The notes beneath the pieces were generated by a model. That model had not been told where the DNA came from and searched no databases. It saw only the letters and a program-made list of their open reading frames with translations. From positions 17,959 to 81,958 of the forward strand of contig NZ_MXPU01000024.1 of assembly GCF_002204185.1 (NCBI RefSeq): DNA of 64,000 nucleotides. The letters run 5' to 3'. This stretch comes from Rhizobium esperanzae. GTDB taxonomy: Bacteria > Pseudomonadota > Alphaproteobacteria > Rhizobiales > Rhizobiaceae. The position numbers and the translations under genes are program-made. Positions 27,600-36,648 of the stretch are shown piece by piece; the first letter of the stretch is position 1; each line of letters starts with the position of its first letter.

Positions 27600-28046
27600 T
27601 GGACAACCTCCTCGCTCGGGGATCAGTCGAGAAAAGGCGCCACATTAAGTGCTTCGAGGTCGAGAGTGGGCATTGCAGGCTTGACCTCTCGTCTTACCGC
27701 GCCGCCAGGATCCAATCTAAAATGGTCTCACATGAGCCCGCGGGCAAGCGATAAACAGCGAATCGTGAATTGAGAAAGTCCACTTTCTGGAAAACTCTGA
27801 TTTCTTAGCGGCCGTAAGGTCCCTCAATTTTCTTTGTTGGTCTCTGGCGTCCCGCAGATCGAGCCTTCGATGCCGCGGGTCGTGGCTCAAGCATCAGATT
27901 TCAGCTTGCCACCGACCGCCCAGGAATTCCTTGGCGATTTCCGTTATTAGGATTTCCACCGATTCCGGCACACGCCAGCGTTTCGACGCGGCCTTGGTCG
28001 CTTCGCGGGCGATGGCGCGCAGGGGCGACGAACGGAGCGACCGCCC
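27600..28046. other. Gene-free stretch with an orphan coding-like frame
   Basis: No complete gene. On the minus strand, from just after the stop of the next gene (28047) to a TGA near 27898, the same frame stays open for about 48 codons and reads coding-like (for instance EATKAASKRWRVPESVEILI), with no start codon. It could be the remains of a gene tail, or readthrough sequence. The rest of the stretch shows nothing. Confidence 0.35.
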
Positions 28047-28487
28047 TTACTTTACCGTGATGGCAATACCGCTGAGATCGGCGTTGACTTGCAGGCCTAC
28101 CTGCTTGCCTGTGAGCTCAAGTTGGGCGCCCTTGTCATTGGTCATGACAATCACCTGGGCCCCCTTGCCGACCGCGCCGCCACCGCCCGCCGCACCGTAG
28201 ACCCCCGTCACATCTCGAGCGCGGCGAATATGGCGAACGGTACCGTGAAAATTGGTCTTAGAAGCCCCGAAGGCGAGGCCGCCCGAGATGCCGCCGACAG
28301 TGATGGGATAGCGGCGACCATGGAAGGTCAGTGTACCCTCGCCTCCAGAACCACCCACAAAAAAGGCAGCCTTGTAGACTGAGAAGCTGATCGTACCGCT
28401 GTCGGCATGCGCGGAGCCGGCAAAGCTAATTCCCGCTGCAGCGATAACCGCAGCCGCGACCGAACGAATTGTGGACGAATTCTTCAT
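28047..28487 (-). CDS. Small secreted protein resembling EipA/DUF1134
   Basis: ATG 28487 (MKNSSTIRSVAAAVIAAAGI), preceded by GAGGAG, gives 146 residues with a Sec signal ending SAHADS. The mature part contains YPITVGGISGGLAFGASKT, then TGVYGAAGGGGAVGKGAQVI and a final repeat-like LTGKQVGLQVNADLSGIAI. This Gly-rich order resembles the DUF1134/EipA envelope proteins of alphaproteobacteria, which support envelope integrity, but the similarity is judged by eye. The frame upstream of 28487 is not supported as coding. Confidence 0.65.
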   Translation of the reverse strand: MKNSSTIRSVAAAVIAAAGISFAGSAHADSGTISFSVYKAAFFVGGSGGEGTLTFHGRRYPITVGGISGGLAFGASKTNFHGTVRHIRRARDVTGVYGAAGGGGAVGKGAQVIVMTNDKGAQLELTGKQVGLQVNADLSGIAITVK

Positions 28488-29013
28488 GATGCAAGTCTCC
28501 TCAAAATCGAGGCTTACCCAGCCAGGAGGGCGTGTCAACGTCATGCCAAAGTCACAGCTGAAACAGTCTCGCCCGTCATTGGTTCCAAGCACGCGGCCAG
28601 AAACCGACTGGGAGAAAGAGGCCATAAAACGAAGCCGATGGCAAACATAGTCTCGGTGGCAGGGCAGCCGGTGGCAGCCAATGCTCGGCTGACTCAGTAT
28701 TGCCGAAATCGAGACCATTTGTCGATGATGGAAGGTGATCCTCACCCCCCGTCGATCAGGTTAGTCGCAAGAGCGATGCTCATCAGGGCATCAGCGGTTA
28801 GACGTACCCGCCCGCATGCTGCAAGAACCAGAAAACTGGCGGCAATTGCGAGGCCATCCCTGGTTCCGACGTGACGAACGCCGAGCGCTGCGATTGGGAG
28901 CGGACTGTCGTGCACAATGAAGGCGCAAGAAACACAATCGCTGCGCCTTCAAAATCGATCTACCGAACGGAATGAGCCTAATCGCAATTCGCGCTGAGTG
29001 ACCGTTGGCCTCC
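28488..29013. other. Gene-poor stretch with a possible membrane-protein remnant
   Basis: No complete gene. On the minus strand from about 28920 to 28740 one frame reads GVRHVGTRDGLAIAASFLVL and continues with a second hydrophobic stretch to a stop. This resembles the end of a small membrane protein such as DUF4267 members, but I find no intact start, so it is probably a remnant. The remainder shows only short broken frames. Confidence 0.35.
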
Positions 29014-29286
29014 TCAGCGGGGCTTCACGTTGGCGTGCTCGTTGGCGGCATCCGTGTCAGTGGCCGGCGTCTGGGTGTCGTGTCCGGTGAACGGACTTCC
29101 CTGGCCGGGCGCCAATGTACCGCTGTGACCGGCACTGTTGGTCGTAAAGGCATGCGTCGTGGAAGCTGCCGTGCTGCCGGACTTCAATCCATGCTGTTCC
29201 GCCTGGAAAAGGTGGTCGTCGGCCTGGGCAACGCCGCAGGTGGAAATCAGAAAGAACGCCGCGGTAATCAAGGGATGGATTTTCAT
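29014..29286 (-). CDS. Small secreted hypothetical protein
   Basis: ATG 29286 (MKIHPLITAAFFLISTCGVA) with GGAG upstream gives 90 residues. The first 23 residues form a Sec signal peptide ending VAQADD. The mature part is polar, rich in Thr, Ser, His and Gly (HAFTTNSAGHSGTLAPGQGS) and probably disordered. No family is recognised; the periplasm is its likely location. Confidence 0.6.
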   Translation of the reverse strand: MKIHPLITAAFFLISTCGVAQADDHLFQAEQHGLKSGSTAASTTHAFTTNSAGHSGTLAPGQGSPFTGHDTQTPATDTDAANEHANVKPR

Positions 29287-29660
29287 CGCAAGAACTCCTT
29301 CGTTTTCTGCCCTGGACGACAACACGCTAGCCACCGCCGATATTCGCCAATTCGTCATCACATCCTCGTGAGCCACTGCCTGCAGAACAGGTGTGACTAT
29401 TTCTGGGAGTCAACTCTGAGAGCGGGTCTTGCGATTAATCTGGTCTCGCCTAAGTGGCTTGGAAAATGCCGGACAAGGCAATGGGCTTAAGCCCGAGGGC
29501 TTTGGCCGCTTCCGGCCGAAAGCGGGTGTGCAACGTCCGAGGAGCGGATCGATTTCATCACTGAAGTTTGCGACAGCGCCTTTCGCGAGGAATCCGCCAG
29601 CCCTTAGCCAGCGGGTTCGGCCTCGCATAAGGGGCCAATCTTGCTGGCCCCTATCTCTTA
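29287..29660. other. Gene-free stretch downstream of cysN with hairpin
   Basis: No reading frame is convincing. AGGGGCCA (29630-29637) pairs with TGGCCCCT (29645-29652), an eight-base-pair stem about ten bases after the cysN stop on the minus strand. A T tract is missing, so it is a weak terminator or an RNA 3'-end stabiliser. Confidence 0.45.
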
Positions 29661-31157
29661 TCAGATATCGCTCGCAGCGCTCGACCAGAGTTCGGCCGCT
29701 TCGGCTGCCGTCATGCGCCGCACTTCGGCTTCATGGCTGCGGCTGGCGAAGAGTTCGCTCGCCATGATCTGCTCGGCGAGATCGGCCGGCAGCGAGAGGA
29801 TGACGCGAGCGTCGCCGGTGTGCAGGCCGCCGAGTTCGGTGCGCTTGCCGGTCACCATGCCGCCGGCGACCGTGTTGTTGGTCTCCGGATCGATCAGGAT
29901 GAAGGAGCCGGATTGGCGGTTCTGCTCGTACGGGTCGAAGATCGCCGCTTCGTCGAAGGAAAGGCGCACCTTGCCGATCGCGTTCATGTAGAGCCGCTGG
30001 GCGGCGTTCCACGTGCCGGTCTTCAATTCGAGCTGGCTTAACGGCTGCACCTGGACGCGCTGGCGACGCGAACCGCTCTTCAGCCAGTAGCGTTTGCCGG
30101 GCTCGATGCCCTCGGGCTGCAGGGCGACGATCTGGGCGTCGAAGGCAAGGCCGACCTGCGGCTGGGCGTCGATCGAGACGATCATGTCGCCGCGCGCCAC
30201 GTCCACCTGGCGGTCGAGCACCAGGGTGATGGCGTCGCCGGCAACCGCGGCGTTGCGCACGAGATCGAAGGTGACGATCTTGGAGACATTGGCGACCATG
30301 CCCGACGGCAGGATCATGACGCTGTCTCCCGGCTTGACCGAGCCGCCGGCAACCGTGCCCTGATAGCCGCGGAAGCTTTCGCCCGGACGCGAGACGCGCT
30401 GCACCGACAGGCGGAAGCCGACTGTCTGCGACGAACGAACGGTGGCAAGCTCCAACGTCTCCACCAGCGTTGGGCCGCTGTACCAGGGCATGGCGCCCTG
30501 GCCGGAATAGACGACGTTTTCGCCCTTCAGCGCCGACATCGGAATGGCAGTGATCTGCTTGACGCCGAGCGACAGGGCGAACTCGCGGAATTCGTGGCTG
30601 ATCTTCTCGAAGCCGGCGCGGTCGTAGCCCGTCAGGTCGATCTTGTTGACGGCAAGCACGAACTGCTTGATGCCGAGCAGCGAGGCGATCGTCGCGTGGC
30701 GGCGCGTCTGTTCCAGGATGCCGAAGCGCGCGTCGACCAGCAAGATGGCGAGATCGGCGGTCGAAGCGCCGGTCGCCATATTGCGGGTATATTGCTCGTG
30801 GCCGGGCGTGTCGGCGACGATGAAGGAGCGCTTGTCGGTCGAGAAATAGCGATAGGCGACATCGATGGTGATGCCCTGTTCGCGCTCGGCCTGCAGCCCG
30901 TCGAGCAAGAGCGCGAAGTCGGGCAGGCCGAGATCGTTCTGCTTGCCGGTCGAATCGCGCTGCAGCGTGGCGGCCTGGTCTTCCTTGACGGCCTTGGTGT
31001 CCCAGAGCAGGCGGCCGATCAGCGTCGACTTGCCGTCATCGACGCTGCCGCAGGTGATCAGGCGCAGCGGGCGCGAGTCGCGCTGAGCCTTCTGCGGCTC
31101 GGCCGCGGGCAGGCTGGCGACGGTTGCGGCCGAGACGGCGGTGTTGGCTGCGGTCAT
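29661..31157 (-). CDS. cysN: Sulfate adenylyltransferase subunit 1 (CysN)
   Basis: The start is ATG 31157, one base after the cysD stop, giving 498 residues; the longer frame to 31262 lies inside cysD. It is an EF-Tu-like GTPase: G1 GSVDDGKS (37-44), G3 DTPGHEQY (116-123), G4 NKID (171-174), followed by beta-barrel domains. With CysD it makes adenosine phosphosulfate (APS) from ATP and sulfate, driven by GTP. No APS kinase (CysC) domain is fused, unlike NodQ/CysNC proteins. That fits the upstream reductase, which uses APS directly. Confidence 0.95.
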   Translation of the reverse strand: MTAANTAVSAATVASLPAAEPQKAQRDSRPLRLITCGSVDDGKSTLIGRLLWDTKAVKEDQAATLQRDSTGKQNDLGLPDFALLLDGLQAEREQGITIDVAYRYFSTDKRSFIVADTPGHEQYTRNMATGASTADLAILLVDARFGILEQTRRHATIASLLGIKQFVLAVNKIDLTGYDRAGFEKISHEFREFALSLGVKQITAIPMSALKGENVVYSGQGAMPWYSGPTLVETLELATVRSSQTVGFRLSVQRVSRPGESFRGYQGTVAGGSVKPGDSVMILPSGMVANVSKIVTFDLVRNAAVAGDAITLVLDRQVDVARGDMIVSIDAQPQVGLAFDAQIVALQPEGIEPGKRYWLKSGSRRQRVQVQPLSQLELKTGTWNAAQRLYMNAIGKVRLSFDEAAIFDPYEQNRQSGSFILIDPETNNTVAGGMVTGKRTELGGLHTGDARVILSLPADLAEQIMASELFASRSHEAEVRRMTAAEAAELWSSAASDI

Positions 31158-31158
31158 C

Positions 31159-32112
31159 TCAGAAATATCCTTCACGCTTCTTCTTTTCCATGGAGCCGGA
31201 CTGGTCGCGGTCGATCGCGCGGCCCTGGCGTTCGGACACCGTTGCGATTTCGAGTTCGGCAATCACCTCTTCGAGCGTCGTCGCCTGCGAGCGGATGGCG
31301 CCGGTCAGCGGGAAGTCGCCGAGCGTGCGGAAACGGATCATGCCTTCCTGGCGCACTTCGCCGGGCAAGAGTTCGAGGCGCGGATCCTCGGCCAGGATCA
31401 TCATGCCGTCGCGTTCCACGAACTTGCGCTTCTTGGCGTAGTAGAGCGGAACGAGCGGAATGTCCTCGGCCTGGATGTAGCGCCAGATATCGACTTCCGT
31501 CCAGTTCGACAGTGGGAAGGCGCGCACGCTCTCGCCCTTGCGGATCATGCCGTTATAGATGTTCCAGAGTTCCGGCCGCTGATTGCGCGGGTCCCAACGG
31601 TGATCGGGCGTACGGAAGGAATAGATGCGCTCCTTGGCGCGGCTTGCTTCCTCGTCACGCCGCGCACCGCCGAAAGCGGCGTCAAACTGGCCGGCATCGA
31701 GCGCCTGGCGCAGGCTCTCGGTCTTCATGATATCGGTGAAGGCCGCCGATCCATGGGTGAAGGGCGTGATGTTTTCGGCCGCACCGCGTGGATTGATGTG
31801 CTCGATCAGATCGAGATCGTACTTCTTCGCGGTTTCGTCGCGGAAGGCGATCATCTCGCGGAATTTCCAGCCAGTGTTGACATGCAGGAGCGGGAAGGGC
31901 ACGCGGCCGGGATAGAAGGCCTTGCGCGCCAGGTGCAGCAGCACCGAGGAATCCTTGCCGATCGAATAGAGCATGACGGGACGCTCGAATTCGGCCGCGA
32001 CCTCGCGGAAAATGTGGATGGATTCGTTTTCCAGCGCCTTCAGATGCGGGTCGAGCGGCGCCTTGGCGCTCTGGGGATTGCTGAGTTCCGTATCCGGACG
32101 GCTATCGGGCAT
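31159..32112 (-). CDS. cysD: Sulfate adenylyltransferase subunit 2 (CysD)
   Basis: A 317-residue ATP pyrophosphatase-type subunit with the PP-loop variant YSIGKDSSVLLHLARKAF near residues 49-66. It also has FDAAFGGARRDEEASRAKER and the C-terminal motif GSMEKKKREGYF, both highly conserved in CysD. It catalyses adenylyl transfer to sulfate in the cytosol, with CysN coupling GTP hydrolysis. The gene lies between cysH and cysN; cysN follows after one base. The 113-base gap to cysH contains an open frame without a start of its own. Confidence 0.95.
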   Translation of the reverse strand: MPDSRPDTELSNPQSAKAPLDPHLKALENESIHIFREVAAEFERPVMLYSIGKDSSVLLHLARKAFYPGRVPFPLLHVNTGWKFREMIAFRDETAKKYDLDLIEHINPRGAAENITPFTHGSAAFTDIMKTESLRQALDAGQFDAAFGGARRDEEASRAKERIYSFRTPDHRWDPRNQRPELWNIYNGMIRKGESVRAFPLSNWTEVDIWRYIQAEDIPLVPLYYAKKRKFVERDGMMILAEDPRLELLPGEVRQEGMIRFRTLGDFPLTGAIRSQATTLEEVIAELEIATVSERQGRAIDRDQSGSMEKKKREGYF

Positions 32113-32225
32113 GTCTTACTCCAGACTGTCGATCTTGCGGCTGCCCGCAAACAATTCCTTGATGTTGGCTTCCCCAAAGGCTGCAGCGGCCGCCGCGCCC
32201 TGATTGGGAAAGCCGTGAGGGTTGA

Positions 32226-32969
32226 TTATTGTGCGGCCACCACCGCTGAGGCCTCTTCGGCGACATGCAGGCCGCATTCGCGCTTCTCGTCCTGCTCCCA
32301 CCACCAGCGGCCGGCGCGCTCAGGTTCGCCGGGCTTGATCGCCCTTGTGCAGGGCTCGCACCCGATCGAGGGGTAGCCGCGCGCATGCAGCGGATTGACC
32401 GGCACGCCGTTTTCCGAAACGAAGGCCTTGATCGCCTCGATGTCCCAATCGGCGAGCGGATTGACCTTCAGGAGGTGCCGTTCGGCGTCATATTCGGCAA
32501 AGGGCGTCTCGGCGCGGTTGGCCGATTGCCCGCGGCGCAGGCCGGTGATCCAGATCGTCGCCCCTTCGAGCGCACGCGCAAGCGGCTTCAGCTTGCGCAC
32601 GCCGCAACAGGCATGTCTGGCTTCGATGCTCTCGTAGAAACCATTGAGGCCGTATTGCGCAGCATAGGCGTCGATATCGGCCTTCTCAGGCCCGAAGCGC
32701 TGGATATGGATGTCGTACTGGGCTTCCGTCTCGGTCATCAGATCAAGCGTCTCGGCAAACAGCCGACCGGTTTCCAGTGTCGCGACGTCGATCGGCAGAC
32801 GGTGCGTGCCGATCTCGGCGGTGATCACCTGATCTTCGATGCCGAGCGAGGTGGTGAACACCACGCGGCCACCAAGGCCCGCCACCAGCGACAGACGTCC
32901 GGCAAGGTCGAGACCCGCCAGCTTCTCGTTCAGCGCCTCGGCCTGCGCGATTGGATTGGTAACAGTCAT
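32226..32969 (-). CDS. cysH: Assimilatory APS reductase, CysH family
   Basis: ATG 32969 (MTVTNPIAQAEALNEKLAGL) gives 247 residues. The protein has the thiosulfonate reductase P-loop region, then HACCGVRKLKPL with adjacent cysteines, then GCEPCTRAIKPGEPERAGRW and a final ECGLH with the catalytic Cys. The CC plus CxxC ligands of a [4Fe-4S] cluster mark the APS-using (not PAPS-using) type. It reduces APS to sulfite with thioredoxin. First gene of the cysH-cysD-cysN operon. Its long leader carries strong hairpins. Confidence 0.93.
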   Translation of the reverse strand: MTVTNPIAQAEALNEKLAGLDLAGRLSLVAGLGGRVVFTTSLGIEDQVITAEIGTHRLPIDVATLETGRLFAETLDLMTETEAQYDIHIQRFGPEKADIDAYAAQYGLNGFYESIEARHACCGVRKLKPLARALEGATIWITGLRRGQSANRAETPFAEYDAERHLLKVNPLADWDIEAIKAFVSENGVPVNPLHARGYPSIGCEPCTRAIKPGEPERAGRWWWEQDEKRECGLHVAEEASAVVAAQ

Positions 32970-33045
32970 CAGAATCCTGTCCTTTGTTGAGCAGGAGTAT
33001 CGCAGTTCGCGCATGCATCGCACAGAAAAAGGGATTTCGAAAGCT

Positions 33046-33130
33046 GCGGCAGGAGGAGCAAATATCTCTCCGAAGCTGCCGCAATGCAAAAAAACAGCCG
33101 CCCGGCAGAGAAAATCTGCCTCGGCCGCCT
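33046..33130 (-). promoter_or_regulatory. Structured cysH leader with terminator-like hairpin (attenuator candidate)
   Basis: Reading the minus strand, GGCAGA (33120-33115) and TCTGCC (33109-33104) form a perfect stem that extends outward with mostly paired flanks (33130-33121 with 33103-33095) and is followed immediately by seven T (33094-33088). A second hairpin follows: GCGGCAG (33082-33076) with CTGCCGC (33052-33046), containing an inner GGAG/CTCC pair. No gene transcribed leftward ends here, so the first hairpin is best explained as a terminator within the cysH leader. Confidence 0.5.
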
Positions 33131-33142
33131 GAATGTCTATAA

Positions 33143-33171
33143 ATTTAGTAGAGTTACACGCAGCCTGTCAA
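33143..33171 (-). promoter_or_regulatory. Putative sigma-70 type promoter of the cys operon
   Basis: On the minus strand TTGACA (33171-33166) is followed by a 17-base spacer and CTAAAT (33148-33143). The -35 box is consensus and the -10 is a fair match. Transcription from here would give a leader of about 165 bases before cysH that includes the hairpins described. A start farther upstream is possible. Confidence 0.45.
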
Positions 33172-33391
33172 TCCGAAATCTGAAGTGATGCCGAGAAAGA
33201 TGCGGGAGGCGCTGATTTGGCGTAGATTGCAAGGGCTTGGCCGAGCGTCAAAAACGAGGCCAAAATGCTTGTCCCTCAAGGCTTTCTGCTGGTGCGTTCA
33301 AATTCCGTTCATGCTGGTTGTGCCATAGAGGCAAATGTGCTCGTGAAGCGGCGCGGAAATGCGCGCCGCCTGTGTGTGTCGACGGTCTGAG

Positions 33392-33838
33392 ATGATTACG
33401 CAAAAGGCGAAATATGCGCTGCGGGCGCTGACGGTTCTGGCTGATGCCGATGCCGACGAACCGGTGATGATTTCCGATATCGCCGCCCAGCAGAAGATCC
33501 CGAAAAAGTTCCTCGAACAGATCCTGCTCGACCTGAAACATCACGGCATCGTCGCCAGCCGCCGAGGCAAGCAGGGTGGTTATCTCCTGCTCAAGCCCGC
33601 CCACACCATCACCTTCGGCGAAATCCTGCGCATCATCGACGGCCCGATCGCACCGCTGCCGTGCCTGTCGATCACAGCCTATCGCAGGTGCGAAGATTGC
33701 GACGGCGAACAGACCTGCGAAATCAGGCACGTCTTCGCCAAGGTGGCCGACGCCACACGCAAGGTGCTGTTCTCGACGACCATCGCCGATGCCGTCGGTC
33801 CGAGACAGGGCGCCGAAGTCACCCGCCTGCTGGCCTGA
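33392..33838 (+). CDS. Rrf2 family transcriptional regulator
   Basis: ATG 33392 (MITQKAKYALRALTVLADAD) gives 148 residues; the in-frame region before it lacks the family start. The winged-helix domain has ISDIAAQQKIPKKFLEQILL and GIVASRRGKQGGYLL, typical of Rrf2 proteins. The C-terminal part has PCLSITAYRRCEDCDGEQTC followed by EIRH, a cysteine cluster that could bind an Fe-S cluster as in IscR/RirA/NsrR. Divergent to the cys operon, so a CymR-like role in sulfur control is likely but inferred. Confidence 0.85.
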   Translation: MITQKAKYALRALTVLADADADEPVMISDIAAQQKIPKKFLEQILLDLKHHGIVASRRGKQGGYLLLKPAHTITFGEILRIIDGPIAPLPCLSITAYRRCEDCDGEQTCEIRHVFAKVADATRKVLFSTTIADAVGPRQGAEVTRLLA

Positions 33839-33952
33839 GCACCAAGGCTCGGAGAAGGGCGCTGGGCGTCTCACCTTCAACATTTGGTGAAATGGCTTTT
33901 CTCGCCGCCGCAATGCTCCACCTGCCTGCCCATTCGGGTAGGGAGAACAATC

Positions 33953-34339
33953 ATGTTTGCACTTTCGACAAAGCATGGGCTGGCCGCCGTCGGACTGTCT
34001 GTTGCCCTTGCAACCAGCGCTGCCGCCCATCACGGCTGGTCATGGGCCGAGGCGGACCAGATCGAGCTGCGCGGCACCATCGAGAAAATATCATGGGGCG
34101 GGCCGCATCCGACGCTCGATGTCGCCACCGCCGATGACGGCCTCTGGCGTGTCGAACTCGGCAATCCGCGCCAGACCGAACGCTCCGGCTTCGTCGAGGG
34201 TGTCGCCAAGCCCGGTGATCAGGTGGTCGCGCTTGGCAACCGTTCGCAGGATCGCAACGAGAAGCGGATGAAGGCCGTGCGCATCAGCATCGGCGACAAG
34301 CGGTACGATATCTATCCCGACCGGATCCGGACGAACTGA
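33953..34339 (+). CDS. Secreted DUF6152-like protein
   Basis: ATG 33953 (MFALSTKHGLAAVGLSVALA) with GGGAG upstream gives 128 residues. A Sec signal ends near SAAAHH; the mature protein starts HHGWSWAEADQIELRGTIEK and has KPGDQVVALGNRSQDRNEKR near its end, the order seen in DUF6152 proteins. It is a small beta-rich periplasmic protein. The downstream membrane gene is a common partner of this family in rhizobia. Function is unknown. Confidence 0.75.
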   Translation: MFALSTKHGLAAVGLSVALATSAAAHHGWSWAEADQIELRGTIEKISWGGPHPTLDVATADDGLWRVELGNPRQTERSGFVEGVAKPGDQVVALGNRSQDRNEKRMKAVRISIGDKRYDIYPDRIRTN

Positions 34340-34345
34340 TCCGCC

Positions 34346-34820
34346 GTGATCGCCGTCCTCGAATGGCTGTCGGCCACAGCGCCCGCGGTTGCGCTCAGGC
34401 GCTCCGCAACGCTCTACATGTTTCGTCAACGCCGCCCATATCCTGGCGATCGGGCTTCTCGTCGGCGCCATCCTGCCGCTCGATCTCAGGCTCGCCGGCT
34501 TCTTCCGCAAGGTGCCGGCGCAGATCATCGCGCCATTTCTGTCGCGCGCGGCGGGCATCGGCCTTGCCGCGGCCATCCTCACCGGCTTCGGCCTCTTCAG
34601 CGTGCGGGCGGTCGAATATGCCGCCAATCCCGCCTTCCTGGCCAAGCTCGCCCTGATCGGGTTCGGCCTTCTCAACCTCCTTGCGGTCCATCTCGGGCAA
34701 GGGTGGAAAACACTCACCACCAGCGGCCGCATCCGGCCGGGCCTGCGCTTTTCTGCAGCGCTGTCGGCGGCGAGCTGGATCGCCGCTCTATTGGCCGGGC
34801 GGTGGATCGGATTTCTCTGA
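34346..34820 (+). pseudogene. Small integral membrane protein (DUF6644/DUF2214-like) with frameshift
   Basis: From GTG 34346 the frame reads MIAVLEWLSATAPAVALRRS and ATLYMF, then leaves coding sense. The expected continuation VNAAHILAIGLLVGAILPLD is in the next frame and runs through four membrane helices to 34820. The switch is at TTT (34421-34423); removing one T joins ATLYMF to VNAAHIL and gives a 157-residue protein. It probably pairs with the DUF6152-like gene just upstream. Could be a true loss or a base-call error. Confidence 0.7.
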
Positions 34821-34831
34821 CGCCGAGGCTG

Positions 34832-36481
34832 TTACCGATCGCTGACCGCCGCCCTTGGATTGATCCACGGCTCCTGATTGGAGCGCGCCAGCGGCTGTTT
34901 GCCGAGAATGTGGTCGGCGGCCTTCTCGCCGGTCATGATCGAGGGGCCGTTCAGGTTGCCGTAGGTGACATGCGGGAAGATCGAGCTGTCGGCGACGCGT
35001 AAGCCGTCGACGCCGATCACCCGCGTCTGCGGATCGACCACCGCCATCGGATCGTCCTTCGCCCCCATCTTGCAGGTGCCGCAGGGGTGATAGGCGCTTT
35101 CCAGATGTTCGCGCAGGAAGGCGTCGATTTGCTCGTCGCTCTGGACGCTTTCCCCCGGCTGGATCTCCGGGCCGCGATAGGCGTCGAACGCCTTCTGCCC
35201 GAAGATCTCGCGGGTCAACCGCACGCAGTGGCGAAACTTCTCCCAGTCTTCCGGATGGCTCATATAATTGAAGCGCAGCACAGGATCGGCCTTGGGGTCG
35301 GGCGAGCGCAGCGTCACGCTGCCGCGCGATTTCGACAGGTTGTAGCCGACATGCACCTGGAAGCCGTGGCTCTTGGCCGCCGCCTTGCCGTCATAGCTGA
35401 TCGCCACGGGGAGGAAATGATACTGGATGTCGGGCTGCTTCAGCCCGGGTGCGGAGCGCAGGAAGGCGCAGGCTTCGAACTGGTTTGAGGCGCCGAGCCC
35501 GCCCTTCGATAAGAGCCATTGCGCGCCCGCCACCCCCTGCCAGAACCAGGGCAGCCAGGAATAGAGCGACACCGGCTTGGTGCTGACCTGCTGGAAATAG
35601 AATTCCATATGGTCCTGCAGATTGGCGCCGACACCCGGCCGGTCGGCCTTCACCGCGATGCCCATTTCCTTCAGGTGCTCGCCCGGGCCGATGCCGGACA
35701 GCATCAGAAGCTTTGGCGAGTTGAAGGAGGAGGCCGCGACGATCACCTCGCGGTTCGCCTTCACCAACTCTGTCCTGCCGCCGCGTTCGATCTCGACGCC
35801 GGTGGCCCGCCCGTTCTCGATGACGATCCGGCGCGCCATACCGTAGACGATCCCGACATTATCGCGCTTCAGCGCCGGTTTCAGATAGGCATTGGCGGCA
35901 GACCAGCGGCGCCCGGCAAAGATGGTCTGCTCCATCAGTCCGAAGCCTTCCTGCTTGCTGCCGTTATAATCCTCGGTCGTCTCGAAGCCCGCCTGCTTGC
36001 CGGCCTCGACGAAGGCCCGGAACAGCGGATTGGTGAAGCCGCCGCGCTGCACGTGCAGCGGCCCGTCCGTGCCGCGCCAGCCTTCCTCGCCACCATGCGA
36101 ATGCTCCATCCGCTTGAAATAGGGAAGAACGTCGGCATAGGCCCAGCCGCTGGCGCCGAGCTCCTCCCAGCGGTTGAAGTCTTCCGCGTGGCCGCGCACA
36201 TACACCATGCCGTTGATCGAGGAGGAGCCGCCGATCACCTTGCCGCGCGGCGCGGTGATGCGCCGGTTGTTGAGGTTCGGCTCCGGCTCTGAGAGATAAC
36301 CCCAATTATAGCGCTTCATGCTCATCGGCCAGGCAAGCGCTGCCGGCATCTGGATGAACGGCCCGAAATCGCTGCCGCCCGCCTCGATGACGAGCACGCT
36401 GTTCTTGCCGTCCTCGGAGAGGCGGTAGGCAAGGGCGGAGCCGGCCGAGCCGGAGCCGATGATGACGAAATCTGCTTGCAT
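34832..36481 (-). CDS. betA: Choline dehydrogenase (BetA)
   Basis: ATG 36481 (MQADFVIIGSGSAGSALAYR) gives 549 residues. It is a GMC oxidoreductase: FAD-binding GSGSAG at residues 9-14, the signature APRGKVIGGSSSINGMVYVR, and a C-terminal catalytic region with ESAYHPCGTCKMG (His) and HVTYGNLNGPSIM. It oxidises choline to betaine aldehyde, feeding BetB. The gene is third in betI-betB-betA, about 170 bases after betB, with a palindromic repeat between. Product glycine betaine is an osmoprotectant and, in rhizobia, also a carbon and nitrogen source. Confidence 0.93.
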   Translation of the reverse strand: MQADFVIIGSGSAGSALAYRLSEDGKNSVLVIEAGGSDFGPFIQMPAALAWPMSMKRYNWGYLSEPEPNLNNRRITAPRGKVIGGSSSINGMVYVRGHAEDFNRWEELGASGWAYADVLPYFKRMEHSHGGEEGWRGTDGPLHVQRGGFTNPLFRAFVEAGKQAGFETTEDYNGSKQEGFGLMEQTIFAGRRWSAANAYLKPALKRDNVGIVYGMARRIVIENGRATGVEIERGGRTELVKANREVIVAASSFNSPKLLMLSGIGPGEHLKEMGIAVKADRPGVGANLQDHMEFYFQQVSTKPVSLYSWLPWFWQGVAGAQWLLSKGGLGASNQFEACAFLRSAPGLKQPDIQYHFLPVAISYDGKAAAKSHGFQVHVGYNLSKSRGSVTLRSPDPKADPVLRFNYMSHPEDWEKFRHCVRLTREIFGQKAFDAYRGPEIQPGESVQSDEQIDAFLREHLESAYHPCGTCKMGAKDDPMAVVDPQTRVIGVDGLRVADSSIFPHVTYGNLNGPSIMTGEKAADHILGKQPLARSNQEPWINPRAAVSDR

Positions 36482-36524
36482 GGTTTTTCTCTCGTGTTTT
36501 GCTTCAGCCGCCGCGCCGCGTCGC

Positions 36525-36634
36525 CCCCTCATCCGGCTGCCGCCACCTTCTCCCCGAGGGGAGAAGGGACGTGCCGCGGCCTCTCGACTCCCTTCTCCCC
36601 TGGGGGAGAAGGTGCCCGGAGGGCGGATGAGGGG
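36525..36634. repeat. Family B palindromic repeat between betB and betA
   Basis: Built from CCCCTCATCCGG, CCTTCTCCCC and their inverses GGGGAGAAGG and CGGATGAGGGG, forming a large cruciform. It also occurs at 38145 (inside betI) and 50150. In this operon it may lower or end transcription before betA. Confidence 0.75.
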
Positions 36635-36648
36635 CTGCTTGCGCTGAC

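Larger units (their letters stand above)
32970..33391. other. Intergenic region between cysH and the Rrf2 gene
   Basis: A divergent control region of about 420 bases. It holds the cysH leader hairpins (33046-33130) and the promoter candidate (33143-33171). Between 33180 and 33391 I see no gene and no obvious symmetric operator. Confidence 0.5.

Noticed and set aside
27931..28200. 89-residue + strand frame near 28,000
   Set aside because: It runs antisense across the end of the EipA-like gene and has shadow composition.
32116..32304. Short frame between cysH and cysD reading into the cysD leader
   Set aside because: It overlaps the cysH end and has no own ribosome site; the coding-like tail (INPHGFPNQG onward) lacks a usable start.
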